Shown: in pieces, positions 1 to 8,257 of the stretch
How the letters are laid out: every line of letters starts with the position of its first letter
Position numbering within the stretch: the first letter of the stretch is position 1
Assembly: GCA_022482625.1 (NCBI GenBank)
Contig: JAKVOU010000001.1
Span: forward strand, 2,280,784-2,344,783
Source: Spirochaetia bacterium
GTDB lineage: Bacteria > Spirochaetota > Spirochaetia > Sphaerochaetales > Sphaerochaetaceae
Direction: 5' to 3'
DNA length: 64,000 bases
The notes under the pieces: model-generated
What the model saw: the letters and a program-made list of their open reading frames with translations, nothing else
Told to the model about the DNA's origin: nothing
The model's database searches: none
Program-made: the position numbers and the translations under genes

Positions 1-83
1 GAATCGAAGCTGAACTTCGTTATCCGGGTAGGATCAAGGTAACTATCATAAGAGAAACTCGAGTTATTGAATACGCTCGTTAG
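1..83 (+). CDS. rny: Ribonuclease Y, C-terminal end (partial)
   Basis: Only the last 26 codons are in the window, in frame from base 3 to the TAG at 81-83. The peptide runs IEAELRYPGRIKVTIIRE and ends TRVIEYAR, which matches the conserved C-terminus of RNase Y, the membrane-anchored endonuclease that starts mRNA decay. An intrinsic terminator follows at 101-136, and a YmdB-like gene comes next; rny next to ymdB is a common bacterial arrangement. Identification rests on a short but characteristic tail. Confidence 0.8.
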   Translation, partial: IEAELRYPGRIKVTIIRETRVIEYAR

Positions 84-100
84 ACAATTTTCTCGGTAGC

Positions 101-136
101 AGGGGAGGTGCCTTGAAAAGGCCCTCCCTATTGTTT
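101..136 (+). terminator. Intrinsic terminator after rny
   Basis: AGGGGAGGTGCC (101-112) pairs with GGCCCTCCCT (120-129), leaving two single-base bulges and a UUGAAAA loop, followed by ATTGTTTT. The loop contains the TTG at 113 that opens the next reading frame. The GGGGAGG that resembles an SD for that TTG is one arm of the hairpin, so the TTG is unlikely to be the real start. Confidence 0.65.
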
Positions 137-151
137 TGTAAGGAAGGAAAG

Positions 152-952
152 ATGGCGGAAGGAAACATCATAACTGCACTAGTGCTGGGCGATGTATGCG
201 GACAACCGGGCATGCGGGCTCTGTTTATGGGGCTTGGACAGCTGATGAAGGATTATCATAGTGATGTAGTCGTAGTAAATGGAGAAAATGCGGCAGCTGG
301 TTTTGGCCTTGCAGAAGAACAGAAAAGACAGCTTTTTTCCCTTGGCGTTGATGTCATTACAAGTGGCAATCACATATGGCAGCAGGAAGATCTGGTTGAA
401 TCCTTGAAGAATGATCCCTATCTTCTGCGTCCTTTGAACTATCCGCCGAAGGTACTCGGTCATGGCAGTGCCATCGTGGAGCGGAAAGGTTACAAGATAG
501 CTGTGCTGAATCTTCAGGGCCGGGTCAACATGCCTATAACAGATTGTCCTTTCCGTTGCGGTGCCGATGCTGTACGTAACCTGCAGAACACGGTCTCTGC
601 CATTCTTATAGATTTCCATGCTGAAAGTCCTGAGGAGAAAAAAGCACTGGCTTTCCATCTCGATGGAAGTGTCAGTGCCGTACTCGGAACACATACACAT
701 GTCCAAACGAATGATGAGATGATTTTGCCTAAAGGGACCGGGTTTATCACTGATCTCGGTATATGTGGGCCTAGTGAGAGCGTCATAGGTTCTGACCCTG
801 CCCTTTCTATCCAAAAACAGATGACACAGATGCCCTTGCGTACACAGATTGCAGATACTGCACCGATGATCTGCGGAGTTTGCCTTAAGATTGACGGAAG
901 CAACGGGCATACGCTCGCCATAGAACGAATCATGAGGAAGTTTACATTCTGA
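152..952 (+). CDS. ymdB: YmdB-family metallophosphoesterase
   Basis: A 266-residue protein of the TIGR00282/YmdB calcineurin-like family, cytoplasmic dinuclear-metal phosphodiesterases reported to hydrolyse 2',3'-cyclic nucleotides. Family motifs appear in order: GDVCGQPG near the N-terminus, NGENAAAG, SGNHIW, GTHTHVQTND and a late TDLGICGP. The frame is open from a TTG at 113, but that codon sits in the loop of the rny terminator. The ATG at 152 follows AAGGAAGG at good spacing and places the first beta strand (ITALVLGDV) at the usual distance. tlyA starts two bases after the stop, so the two are probably cotranscribed. Substrate is inferred from the family. Confidence 0.85.
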   Translation: MAEGNIITALVLGDVCGQPGMRALFMGLGQLMKDYHSDVVVVNGENAAAGFGLAEEQKRQLFSLGVDVITSGNHIWQQEDLVESLKNDPYLLRPLNYPPKVLGHGSAIVERKGYKIAVLNLQGRVNMPITDCPFRCGADAVRNLQNTVSAILIDFHAESPEEKKALAFHLDGSVSAVLGTHTHVQTNDEMILPKGTGFITDLGICGPSESVIGSDPALSIQKQMTQMPLRTQIADTAPMICGVCLKIDGSNGHTLAIERIMRKFTF

Positions 953-953
953 G

Positions 954-1727
954 ATGATATCCAAGAAAACACCATTGCTGAAAAAACTCTGTCAGGACTT
1001 TCCGGAATTTTCAAAAGACCGGTTGCTTGCGTATGTAGTTTGTCGAAACGTGCTAGCCAATGGTGAGCTTGTCACAGATCCAAAGGCAAAAATAGATGAA
1101 GACAGTGACATATCATTTACTTTTGACCGATATGTATCGCGTGGCGGCCTGAAACTTGAGGCTGCGCTGAGTGCTTTTGATGTTTCTGTAAAAGGTCTTG
1201 TCGTGCTTGATGCCGGTGCCTCTACAGGAGGCTTTACCGATTGTCTTTTGCAGCATGAAGCCCGTCTTGTACATAGCGTGGATGTTGGCTACAACCAGCT
1301 GGATTGGAAATTACGTGCAGACAATAGGGTCTTGGTGCATGAAAAGACAAATATAATGGCAGTGGAAGCGCTTGATCCTGTTCCTGATGCAGCTGTCTGT
1401 GATCTTTCTTTTCGATCGATCAAAGGTGCTGCCTCTCATATTCTTTCGCTCTGCAATGATACGTTCCTGTTGGGATTGATAAAGCCACAGTTCGAAGTAC
1501 CAAGATGGGAGAAAGATTTTACGGGGGTCATCCATGATCCGTCCTTGTTGCAGGAAACCATGCTTCATGTGTGGGAAAACCTACAGGAAGATGAAGTCGA
1601 CATAGTAAAGATGATCAGCAGCCCGATAAAAGGAAGGAAAGGCAACGTTGAGTTCATGGCGTTGCTGAAAAAAGGAAGCGGGCAGGATTACAGAGATTTC
1701 CTTTCACTTTATGAATCCTGCCTATAG
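954..1727 (+). CDS. tlyA: TlyA-family rRNA 2'-O-methyltransferase
   Basis: 257 residues. An N-terminal S4-like RNA-binding segment (about residues 1-60) is followed by YVSRGGLKLEAALS and the SAM-binding motif DAGASTGGFTDCLL, then VDVGYNQLDWKLR. These are hallmarks of TlyA/FtsJ-like proteins, which methylate ribose 2'-OH groups in 16S and/or 23S rRNA and are often annotated as hemolysins. The start lies two bases after the ymdB stop. The 3' end overlaps the convergent GerMN-domain gene by 19 bp. Family assignment is firm; the exact rRNA target is not visible. Confidence 0.88.
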   Translation: MISKKTPLLKKLCQDFPEFSKDRLLAYVVCRNVLANGELVTDPKAKIDEDSDISFTFDRYVSRGGLKLEAALSAFDVSVKGLVVLDAGASTGGFTDCLLQHEARLVHSVDVGYNQLDWKLRADNRVLVHEKTNIMAVEALDPVPDAAVCDLSFRSIKGAASHILSLCNDTFLLGLIKPQFEVPRWEKDFTGVIHDPSLLQETMLHVWENLQEDEVDIVKMISSPIKGRKGNVEFMALLKKGSGQDYRDFLSLYESCL

Positions 1728-2269
1728 GCTTTTCCATCAATGAGCAGTACAAAGGTATTCCCGGCTTTCAGCCCATTCGCTGTAGCCTTCAGCTGGTTGA
1801 TTGCTTTCGTCAGGTCGTTGCTGTCAAGCAGATCAGCGGAAAGATTGAGATATGTGATACCCTTTGCGACCGTTATGCCCAGCAACCTGGTCTTTTCAGG
1901 TATATAAGTCAGGGATAGGTCTTCAAGGACAGTTTTGTCTGGTCCTTTCAGAAGTACTTCGAATGTCCCGTGGTAGAGGTCATTGTTCTTGTCCAATGAC
2001 GGATGATATGCTCTCAATGTGCCGTTCAAATGGTAGAAGTAGACAGTACTGGTGAGACTGGTATTGTTTTCTTGTTTTTTACTTTCTTTTGCAATGAGCG
2101 AGGGTATATCTGCTTTGGCCATGGTTTCCTTGACCTTCGGTATGAAGACCAGAAGCTCAAGTGCCGTAATACACAGAAACAACAGCAGGAACAACAGCTT
2201 CTTTGAAAGCTGTTTTTTCCTTTTCCATTCTGTTTTATGGCGGTCGGTCTGTTCCTGTTGGTCCTGCAT
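1709..2269 (-). CDS. GerMN-domain membrane protein
   Basis: A 186-residue protein with a basic N-terminus, one hydrophobic segment (KKLLFLLLFLCITALELLVF, about residues 23-42) and a C-terminal extracytoplasmic domain of about 120 residues. That domain has the GerMN pattern: VYFYHLNGTLRAYHPSL, LLKGPDKTVLEDLSLTYIPE, INQLKATANGL. GerMN domains occur in lipoproteins and cell-wall proteins outside sporulation. The frame is open further upstream, but the ATG at 2269 is preferred: AAGGAG lies upstream (somewhat long spacing) and longer versions would run into the divergent enzyme I promoter. Ligand and role are unknown. Confidence 0.7.
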   Translation of the reverse strand: MQDQQEQTDRHKTEWKRKKQLSKKLLFLLLFLCITALELLVFIPKVKETMAKADIPSLIAKESKKQENNTSLTSTVYFYHLNGTLRAYHPSLDKNNDLYHGTFEVLLKGPDKTVLEDLSLTYIPEKTRLLGITVAKGITYLNLSADLLDSNDLTKAINQLKATANGLKAGNTFVLLIDGKAYRQDS

Positions 2270-2348
2270 GCCAGCTTGTATTCTCCTTGTCTGTATGATA
2301 TCTGGCGTTCTGCAGCCTGTCCAGTTAACTCTTTGGACTGCAAATGAC

Positions 2349-2377
2349 TTTACAATAGGCTGTTTTGACCGTACTAT
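2349..2377 (+). promoter_or_regulatory. Promoter of a leaderless enzyme I mRNA
   Basis: TTTACA (2349-2354), 17-bp spacer, TACTAT (2372-2377). The ATG at 2384 begins exactly 7 nt after the -10, where transcription should start, and the bases before it contain no SD. The same geometry recurs at 13146, 49860, 49955 and 52130. Confidence 0.6.
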
Positions 2378-2383
2378 TGTTAT

Positions 2384-4096
2384 ATGAGAATACTCAAGGG
2401 AATTGCTGCTGCAGGGGGGATAGCTTGGGGAAATGCCTTGCTTTTTCTCCATACGGTCCTGGTTGCCGACAAAGAAAAAGTCATGCCTTCACAGGTCGAG
2501 AAAGAATTGGGCCGGCTTGATACTGCAGTTGCAGATGCCTTGCAGGAGATTGAGATAATCATCAAGACTCTTCCTGCTGGTGAGCAACTTGACATCCTGG
2601 AAACCCATAAGATAATGCTTATGGATCCGCAGTATATCAGTGAAATAAAAGATGCTGTAAAGATCAGGAACCTCAATGCTGCTTGGGCTGTGGAAAGCGT
2701 TACAGCTTCCCTTGTTGCAACCTTGGAAGGCAGTGAGGACGTGCTTATCAGCGAACGGGCTGCAGACTTTACTGATGTCGGGCAACATCTGGTTGCCGAG
2801 TTGTTGGGCAAGAAACGACCCTCGCTTGGAAACCTGAATGATGATGTCATCCTTGTGGCCGATTCCCTTCTTCCATCGGAAATGCTTTCCATAGATAAGA
2901 AGCACGTAAAGGCCATAGCTCTTGATACGGGTGGTAGAACCAGCCATGTTGCTATTTTTGCACGTTCCTTTGGAATTCCCACGGTACTTGGACTGGGAAG
3001 TGCAACCCGCAAGCTGCAGAATGGCGACAAGGTCATACTTGACGGCAACAGCGGCCTGTTTTTTATCCGGCCGGAATGGCGGACCGATGAAGAATACAGG
3101 AAACGGGAAAAGGAGTGGGTGGCATACCAGAGGGAACTTTCTTCCATTGCATCACTCCCGTCTGTTTCGCCTGATGGCAGGTCCTATGTGTTGAAGGCCA
3201 ATGTCGAGACCGTAGATGAAATACCCGGGGCCATTGAAAAAGGTGCCGCTGGCATTGGCTTGTTCAGGAGTGAATCTCTCTATTTGCGGACTTCTTCTTT
3301 GCCGACTGAGGAAGAACAGTTCGTGGCTTACAAATCCGTTCTCGCAGCCATGGATGGTTTGCCTGTGACTATCCGTACTATCGATATCGGTGGAGACAAA
3401 GCTGTCACGGGGGTTGGTATTGATGAGGAAAATCCAATTTTGGGGTGGAGGGCTGTACGCTTTTGCCTTGAAAGAAAAGATATCTTCCGCGTACAGCTGA
3501 GAGCTCTTTTGCGAGCTTCTGCTTATGGCAAGTTGCATATCATGTTTCCGATGATCAGCGGTATCGACGAGCTGGACAAGGTTCTGTTTATCCTAGAGCA
3601 AGTCAAGGAAGAGTTGCGGAATTCAAAGGTTCCCTTTGATGAGAACCTTAAGGTCGGCTCAATGATAGAGGTGCCGTCTGCTGCTCTTTGTTCAGATTTC
3701 CTAGCTAGGAAAGTTGATTTCTTTTCTATTGGTACGAATGACCTGATACAATATACGATAGCGGTTGACAGAGGCAATGAAAAAATCGCCTATCTTTATC
3801 AACCGTTTCATCTGGGAGTTCTACGGCTTATCAAAATCATCATTGACAATGCCCATGCGGCCGGTATACCTGTCGGTATGTGTGGTGAAATGGCCAGTGA
3901 TCCCTTGGCTACAGTCTTGCTTGCCGGTCTAGGGCTGGATGAGTTCAGCATGAGCCCCTCGAGCCTCCTGGAAGTACGGAGGTTGCTACGTAATCATACC
4001 TATGCCGAGGCAAAGGAACTTGCAGACGGAGCCTTGAAGCTTTCTTCAGCCAGTATCATTACCAAGTATCTGAAGGATTGGATGAGCCAGCATTGA
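2384..4096 (+). CDS. ptsI: PTS enzyme I (phosphoenolpyruvate-protein phosphotransferase)
   Basis: 570 residues, the usual enzyme I length. It transfers phosphate from PEP to HPr, starting the sugar phosphotransferase cascade in the cytoplasm. Domain order is as expected: HPr-binding helical region, swivelling phosphohistidine domain with TGGRTSHVAIFAR (active His near residue 188), then the PEP-binding barrel with GIGLFRSESLY, IRTIDIGGDK, FSIGTNDLIQYT and VGMCGEMASDP. No HPr or EIIA gene is adjacent. The ATG has no SD and sits at the predicted transcription start, so this may be a leaderless mRNA. The N-terminus MRILKGIAAAGGIAWG aligns with the family start, which supports this codon. Confidence 0.92.
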   Translation: MRILKGIAAAGGIAWGNALLFLHTVLVADKEKVMPSQVEKELGRLDTAVADALQEIEIIIKTLPAGEQLDILETHKIMLMDPQYISEIKDAVKIRNLNAAWAVESVTASLVATLEGSEDVLISERAADFTDVGQHLVAELLGKKRPSLGNLNDDVILVADSLLPSEMLSIDKKHVKAIALDTGGRTSHVAIFARSFGIPTVLGLGSATRKLQNGDKVILDGNSGLFFIRPEWRTDEEYRKREKEWVAYQRELSSIASLPSVSPDGRSYVLKANVETVDEIPGAIEKGAAGIGLFRSESLYLRTSSLPTEEEQFVAYKSVLAAMDGLPVTIRTIDIGGDKAVTGVGIDEENPILGWRAVRFCLERKDIFRVQLRALLRASAYGKLHIMFPMISGIDELDKVLFILEQVKEELRNSKVPFDENLKVGSMIEVPSAALCSDFLARKVDFFSIGTNDLIQYTIAVDRGNEKIAYLYQPFHLGVLRLIKIIIDNAHAAGIPVGMCGEMASDPLATVLLAGLGLDEFSMSPSSLLEVRRLLRNHTYAEAKELADGALKLSSASIITKYLKDWMSQH

Positions 4097-4127
4097 TTTT
4101 TAGATGTCAGCGGATAATGTCATGTTC

Positions 4128-4157
4128 TTGACAGAGATACACTTGTCTGGTTATCAT
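4128..4157 (+). promoter_or_regulatory. Probable promoter of der operon
   Basis: TTGACA (4128-4133), 18-bp spacer, TATCAT (4152-4157), lying about 115 bp before the der ATG in the gap after ptsI. Confidence 0.5.
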
Positions 4158-4270
4158 CTGCAACACAAAGAAATGCCTGGATTTTATGAACAGGCTGTTC
4201 TGGACTTGTACCCTGTCAAGATAAGGAAAAGGCTTCCTTGCCTCGGACAGAGGATGTAGGGAGATACATA

Positions 4271-5818
4271 ATGATTGATGCAAAGGAAATGCAGCCAGGG
4301 ATCCAGGCCCTTCCCCTGGTAGCCATAATAGGTAGGCCGAATGTCGGCAAGTCAACCTTGTTCAACAGGTTGCTGGGTAAGCGTCTGGCCATAACGGACC
4401 CAACTCCTGGGGTTACAAGGGATCCTATACCTTCTGATTGCCTGTTGGGTGGGCATTTCATTACGTTGGTGGATAGCGGTGGCATTAAGCTGGAACAAGA
4501 AGGTTTGGACAGCCAAGTAAGTGAAAAAAGCCTTGCGCTTTTGGAAAAAAGCAATCTGATTCTTTTTTTGATGGACTGCATGGAAGTGACTGCAGAGGAT
4601 TATGTCTTGCTTGACAAGTTGCGGCCTTATACTGACAAAGTCCTGTTGGTTGTCAATAAGATTGACAGTTCAAGCAGAGAAGGCCTTATCTGGGAATACT
4701 ATGGCTTCGGTTATCAGCGTGTCGTCGGTATCAGTGCAGCCCATGGCCTAGGTGTTGACAACCTTGAGGAAATGATGCTCGGTATGCTGAATCTGGAAGA
4801 AACCAATGATATTCCTGAAAAGCCCAAGACAGTGAAGATAGCAGTTCTCGGAAAACCCAATACAGGCAAGAGTACATTGACCAACCTGCTTGTCGGCAGT
4901 GACCTTTCAATCGTCAGTGACATTGCAGGTACGACCCGAGATGTCGTACGTGGTGCTTTTACCTACAAGGGAACTGATTTTACCGTGCTGGATACTGCAG
5001 GTATAAGACGAAAGAGCAAAGTCGATGAAAGCGTAGAGTACTATTCGGTCAACAGGGCTATCAAGACGATTGAGGAAGCTGATGTCGTATTGTTGATGAT
5101 AGATGCGACCGAGGGGCTTTCTGATCAGGACAAGAAAATTGCGGCTCTGGTCGTGCGCAAGGGAAAAGGCATCATCCTTGTGCTGAACAAGATTGACAAG
5201 TTGTCAGGAATCCCAAATGAACTTGATGCGATAAAAGACAGAGTCCGTTTTCTTTTCCCTATTCTGTCCTTTGCTCCTATCTGTGCCATAAGTGCAAGGA
5301 ACGGAGATAAGATCAGCATCATGCTGGATGAAGTCTGGGCTGTATGGCGCCAGTTGAACAAGCGTATTACTACTTCTTCCATCAATGACGCATTGAAGGC
5401 TTGGGGTGAGAATTACACGCCTCCCCGAGGTGCCGAGGGGCATTACAAGGTGTTCTATGGTACGCAGGTGACCGTTACTCCAATCCGGTTTTTGTTTTTC
5501 GTAAACCGCATCAAGGGATTCCCCGATCTCTATGTAAAGTACCTTACGAACTGTGTCAGGAAGGATCTTGGCTTTTCCAAGGTTCCTGTGGGAATCAACT
5601 TGAGGGAACGCCAACGGAACAAATCTCTCAATGAAAAAGGGGAAAAACCAATCCTTTCAAAATCCAGCAAGCCTACAGCTCCTGCAAAACGTACAGGGGG
5701 ACGGGCTGTCGCAAAGGAACGGCCGAGAAAACCGGGGAACAAAGCTGCTCTAGGTAAGGCAATTGACCGAGAAAAGGCAAGACAGAAATCCAAACATTCA
5801 ATAAGGCGGAAAGGCTGA
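4271..5818 (+). CDS. der: Ribosome-assembly GTPase Der (EngA)
   Basis: 515 residues with two tandem G domains, the signature of Der, an essential factor in 50S ribosome maturation. The first domain has GRPNVGKST (near residue 22), PTPGVTRD and VVNKID; the second has GKPNTGKST, AGTTRD and VLNKID. The C-terminal KH-like domain follows (YKVFYGTQVTVTP, FVNRIKGFP). The final 70 or so residues form a Lys/Arg-rich tail longer than in many homologues. ATG 4271 has GGGAG 7 nt upstream; a TTG at 4238 is an alternative adding 11 residues. The stop TGA overlaps the next ATG (TGATG), implying translational coupling. Confidence 0.93.
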   Translation: MIDAKEMQPGIQALPLVAIIGRPNVGKSTLFNRLLGKRLAITDPTPGVTRDPIPSDCLLGGHFITLVDSGGIKLEQEGLDSQVSEKSLALLEKSNLILFLMDCMEVTAEDYVLLDKLRPYTDKVLLVVNKIDSSSREGLIWEYYGFGYQRVVGISAAHGLGVDNLEEMMLGMLNLEETNDIPEKPKTVKIAVLGKPNTGKSTLTNLLVGSDLSIVSDIAGTTRDVVRGAFTYKGTDFTVLDTAGIRRKSKVDESVEYYSVNRAIKTIEEADVVLLMIDATEGLSDQDKKIAALVVRKGKGIILVLNKIDKLSGIPNELDAIKDRVRFLFPILSFAPICAISARNGDKISIMLDEVWAVWRQLNKRITTSSINDALKAWGENYTPPRGAEGHYKVFYGTQVTVTPIRFLFFVNRIKGFPDLYVKYLTNCVRKDLGFSKVPVGINLRERQRNKSLNEKGEKPILSKSSKPTAPAKRTGGRAVAKERPRKPGNKAALGKAIDREKARQKSKHSIRRKG

Positions 5819-6522
5819 TGGGTTATCTGTCGGACAATGACATCCAGGGGGTGTGTCTTGATATCGATGGTACCTTGTATCCTCGATGGATGATGGATCT
5901 GTTCCTGGCTTTGTCTTTTTTCCCCGACCCACGGTTGGGGCTGCGGTACAATTCGGTGAGGAAACATTACCGCAGGAGTCAGGATGCAGAACCTCCCCGT
6001 ATTGCTGACCGATCTGGATTGCTTGAAAAGCAGGCCCTGCTGTTTCTTGATGGCAAGGGTGGCGAAGCCCGGATACGGCATATGACCGACAAAGTCAACC
6101 GACAATTCTATGATAGCTGGAAACATACGTTTCGTCATATACATGCATATCGTGACATGGCAGAGACGCTTGATGGAATAAGGCATCTTGGCATAAAGAT
6201 CCTTGCAATCAGTGATTTTCCCTTAGAAAACAAGCTGTCGACATTGCATATCAAGGATATTGTGGATTATGCTATCAGCAGTGAAGATACAGGTTTCCTC
6301 AAACCATCCAAGGTACCTTTCCAAAGGATATGTGCGTTGTCAGGGCTTGATCCCTCACGATGCCTGTACTGCGGAGATAGCTATGACAAGGATGTGCTGG
6401 GAGCCAAACAGGTGGGTATGTTTGCGCTGTTGTTGAAAAAAAATGCCAGGAGGGATGCCTTTCCTGCTGCAGATCTGATCTGCAGCAATTGGAAGGAAAT
6501 TTCAAGAATTCTACTGGATTAG
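5818..6522 (+). CDS. HAD-superfamily hydrolase
   Basis: 234 residues with the four HAD motifs: motif I DIDGTL near residue 16 (nucleophile and acid aspartates), motif II ISDF, motif III lysine in LKPSK, and motif IV CGDSYDKDV. An alpha-helical cap lies between motifs I and II, as in YjjG-type phosphatases. The substrate is not predictable from sequence. It is coupled to der by a one-base overlap and followed after 10 bp by the coiled-coil gene, suggesting one operon. Confidence 0.82.
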   Translation: MGYLSDNDIQGVCLDIDGTLYPRWMMDLFLALSFFPDPRLGLRYNSVRKHYRRSQDAEPPRIADRSGLLEKQALLFLDGKGGEARIRHMTDKVNRQFYDSWKHTFRHIHAYRDMAETLDGIRHLGIKILAISDFPLENKLSTLHIKDIVDYAISSEDTGFLKPSKVPFQRICALSGLDPSRCLYCGDSYDKDVLGAKQVGMFALLLKKNARRDAFPAADLICSNWKEISRILLD

Positions 6523-6532
6523 GAGGAGTAAG

Positions 6533-8062
6533 TTGGACTTTGCCATTGTCTTCCCGATTGTCTTGTTTGTCATTTCCGTCATCTTCTCTTTGATCCTTTC
6601 TTCCTCTGGAAAAAGAAATGACCGTAATTCTTCGTCTGTCAGACAGATGATGGATCATCTGAAACTGGCTGCATCATCATCAAAAGCTTCCATAAACGAT
6701 ACGGTGGCGAAAGCAGAAGAACGGATGAATGGACAGAAGTCGGAAGTCGAGATGCTTATGTCCCAGCTCGATGGCAAGCTTGCTGAACTCAAGGCTGACG
6801 GTGCACAGCTGAGGGACCTCCATGATGTGTTGACAGATTACAGGGGAAAACTGGCTCAGTTGAACAGAGCCAGCGACGAAGCACACGACTGGGCTGTGAA
6901 AGTCCATGAAGAAAGCCAGAAGCTTCAGCATCTCAGTGAATTGATAGATGCCCATGAGAAAAAGACACTTGAACTGATTGATACCAATGACAAGGCAATT
7001 GAATTGCAACGGCAGCGGCTTGCACAGTGTGAAGATGAACTGAAGGCTCATCAGGCATCGGCATTGGCACAGTTGGACCAGGCGGGGAAGGCCTGTATAG
7101 ACACAGTACAGAAAGAAACCAGTCATTTGGAACAAGAAAAAGTCGAAATCGGGCAGCTTCATGAAACCCTGGATGCCATGATGCAGCAGGAAAAGGATCT
7201 CCGTGGAAAAACCGAAGTATCAATGAAGGCTTTTTCCCAGGATTTCAAGAGTATGACAGAGAATCTGGTTGAGGAAGGAAGTGCCAGGCTTACTACGCTT
7301 GAAGACGAACTATGCAAGACCGCAGAGACACAGATCCAAGGTGTATCATCAGGTGGCGAAAAGGATGCAATCGCTCATATAAAGAGCGAAGCTGACCTTT
7401 GGTTGGAAAAGATGGATACGTATTACCAGGATATGGTTGATACCATCAAGAACTATGGCGATGAACTGAATGCCCGAAAGATGCGCTTGCTGGAAGAAGT
7501 GGAAAACATACGGACTGCTGCAGTTGAAAGTGTATCGAAGGTAGAAGAACAACTTGCACTTTCCAAAGAAAAGACCATTGAGGAAATGGAACAGTCACTG
7601 GACAAACATTATGCTGTAATTGACAAACTGGAAAGGTTGGATCACATGGCACTTGAAGCATCTGACAAGGATCTCCCTGTGCCTGGGAATGTGGTAAAAC
7701 CGAAGAATGTACATGTACCCTTTGCTCCTGAAGCCGGAAGTGGCAAAGAACAACCTTTAGGAACAGTACAACCGGATGGTCTGGATACCACGGCAGATGG
7801 ATTTCGTCAACTTTACGCTTCATATGGTAAAATGACTGCTGGATCAAAGAAGACTGCTGAGAAAGAAGGGAATGATGATTTTGCTGCCCAGTATCATCCT
7901 GGTGCTGTTTTGGAGCAGATGGTTGAGCAGGAAAAGCTTCATGCTGAGGTGAAAAAAAATCCAGAGCCAAAACCGAAGACCGGTACATATGAGGATAATG
8001 GAGTAGTCTATGAACCGATAGGAGATGAAGAAATCATCAACTTGGATGAAGATGATGAATAG
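6533..8062 (+). CDS. SpiroCoCo-type membrane-anchored coiled-coil protein
   Basis: 509 residues. One N-terminal membrane span (IVFPIVLFVISVIFSLIL, about residues 4-21) is followed by roughly 370 residues of almost continuous heptad-type sequence rich in Glu, Lys, Gln and Leu (about 45-390). The C-terminal third is acidic and low-complexity, ending in EEIINLDEDDE. This architecture fits the spirochaete-specific SpiroCoCo coiled-coil family, whose role is not established; a cytoskeletal or envelope scaffold is conceivable but unproven. The TTG start is supported by AGGAGGAG 4 nt upstream. Family naming is from memory of architecture. Confidence 0.72.
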   Translation: MDFAIVFPIVLFVISVIFSLILSSSGKRNDRNSSSVRQMMDHLKLAASSSKASINDTVAKAEERMNGQKSEVEMLMSQLDGKLAELKADGAQLRDLHDVLTDYRGKLAQLNRASDEAHDWAVKVHEESQKLQHLSELIDAHEKKTLELIDTNDKAIELQRQRLAQCEDELKAHQASALAQLDQAGKACIDTVQKETSHLEQEKVEIGQLHETLDAMMQQEKDLRGKTEVSMKAFSQDFKSMTENLVEEGSARLTTLEDELCKTAETQIQGVSSGGEKDAIAHIKSEADLWLEKMDTYYQDMVDTIKNYGDELNARKMRLLEEVENIRTAAVESVSKVEEQLALSKEKTIEEMEQSLDKHYAVIDKLERLDHMALEASDKDLPVPGNVVKPKNVHVPFAPEAGSGKEQPLGTVQPDGLDTTADGFRQLYASYGKMTAGSKKTAEKEGNDDFAAQYHPGAVLEQMVEQEKLHAEVKKNPEPKPKTGTYEDNGVVYEPIGDEEIINLDEDDE

Positions 8063-8132
8063 GGTTCTGCCTGTCCAACGGGAGGGATTTCGGTCTTTGT
8101 TTTTCCTTTTCCGTCTGTTTGCCTGTTTTTGC

Positions 8133-8162
8133 TTGACGATACGGGCTCTACCTTAGTATCTT
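8133..8162 (+). promoter_or_regulatory. Probable grpE-dnaK promoter
   Basis: TTGACG (8133-8138) precedes two -10 choices, TAGTAT (8154-8159, 15-bp spacer) or TATCTT (8157-8162, 18-bp spacer). A perfect 9-bp hairpin starts 7 nt after the latter. No CIRCE element (TTAGCACTC/GAGTGCTAA) is visible. Confidence 0.4.
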
Positions 8163-8168
8163 AATTTT

Positions 8169-8191
8169 ACATCATGGGGTTTCCATGATGT
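8169..8191 (+). repeat. Hairpin at the predicted 5' end of the grpE transcript
   Basis: ACATCATGG (8169-8177) and CCATGATGT (8183-8191) form a perfect 9-bp stem with a GGTTT loop. The following T-stretch is interrupted, so it is a poor terminator for the upstream gene. Its position right after the promoter suggests a 5'-UTR structure. Confidence 0.5.
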
Positions 8192-8257
8192 TTCTTGATC
8201 AAAAGGAAAAAATAATACCAGGACCTTTGGGATGCTGAAGGTGGGAGTCGATGTGCT

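Noticed and set aside
179-964. Long minus-strand open frame opposite the ymdB-like gene
   Set aside because: Antisense shadow: the plus-strand protein carries all family motifs, and the minus-strand peptide has none.
4173-4259. A 28-codon frame (starting MPGFYEQAV) between ptsI and der
   Set aside because: No convincing SD and no sign of conservation; it lies in the der leader and is probably chance.
8169-8191. Hairpin considered as the terminator of the coiled-coil gene
   Set aside because: It lies downstream of the likely grpE promoter and has an interrupted T-tract, so a 5'-UTR role is more likely.
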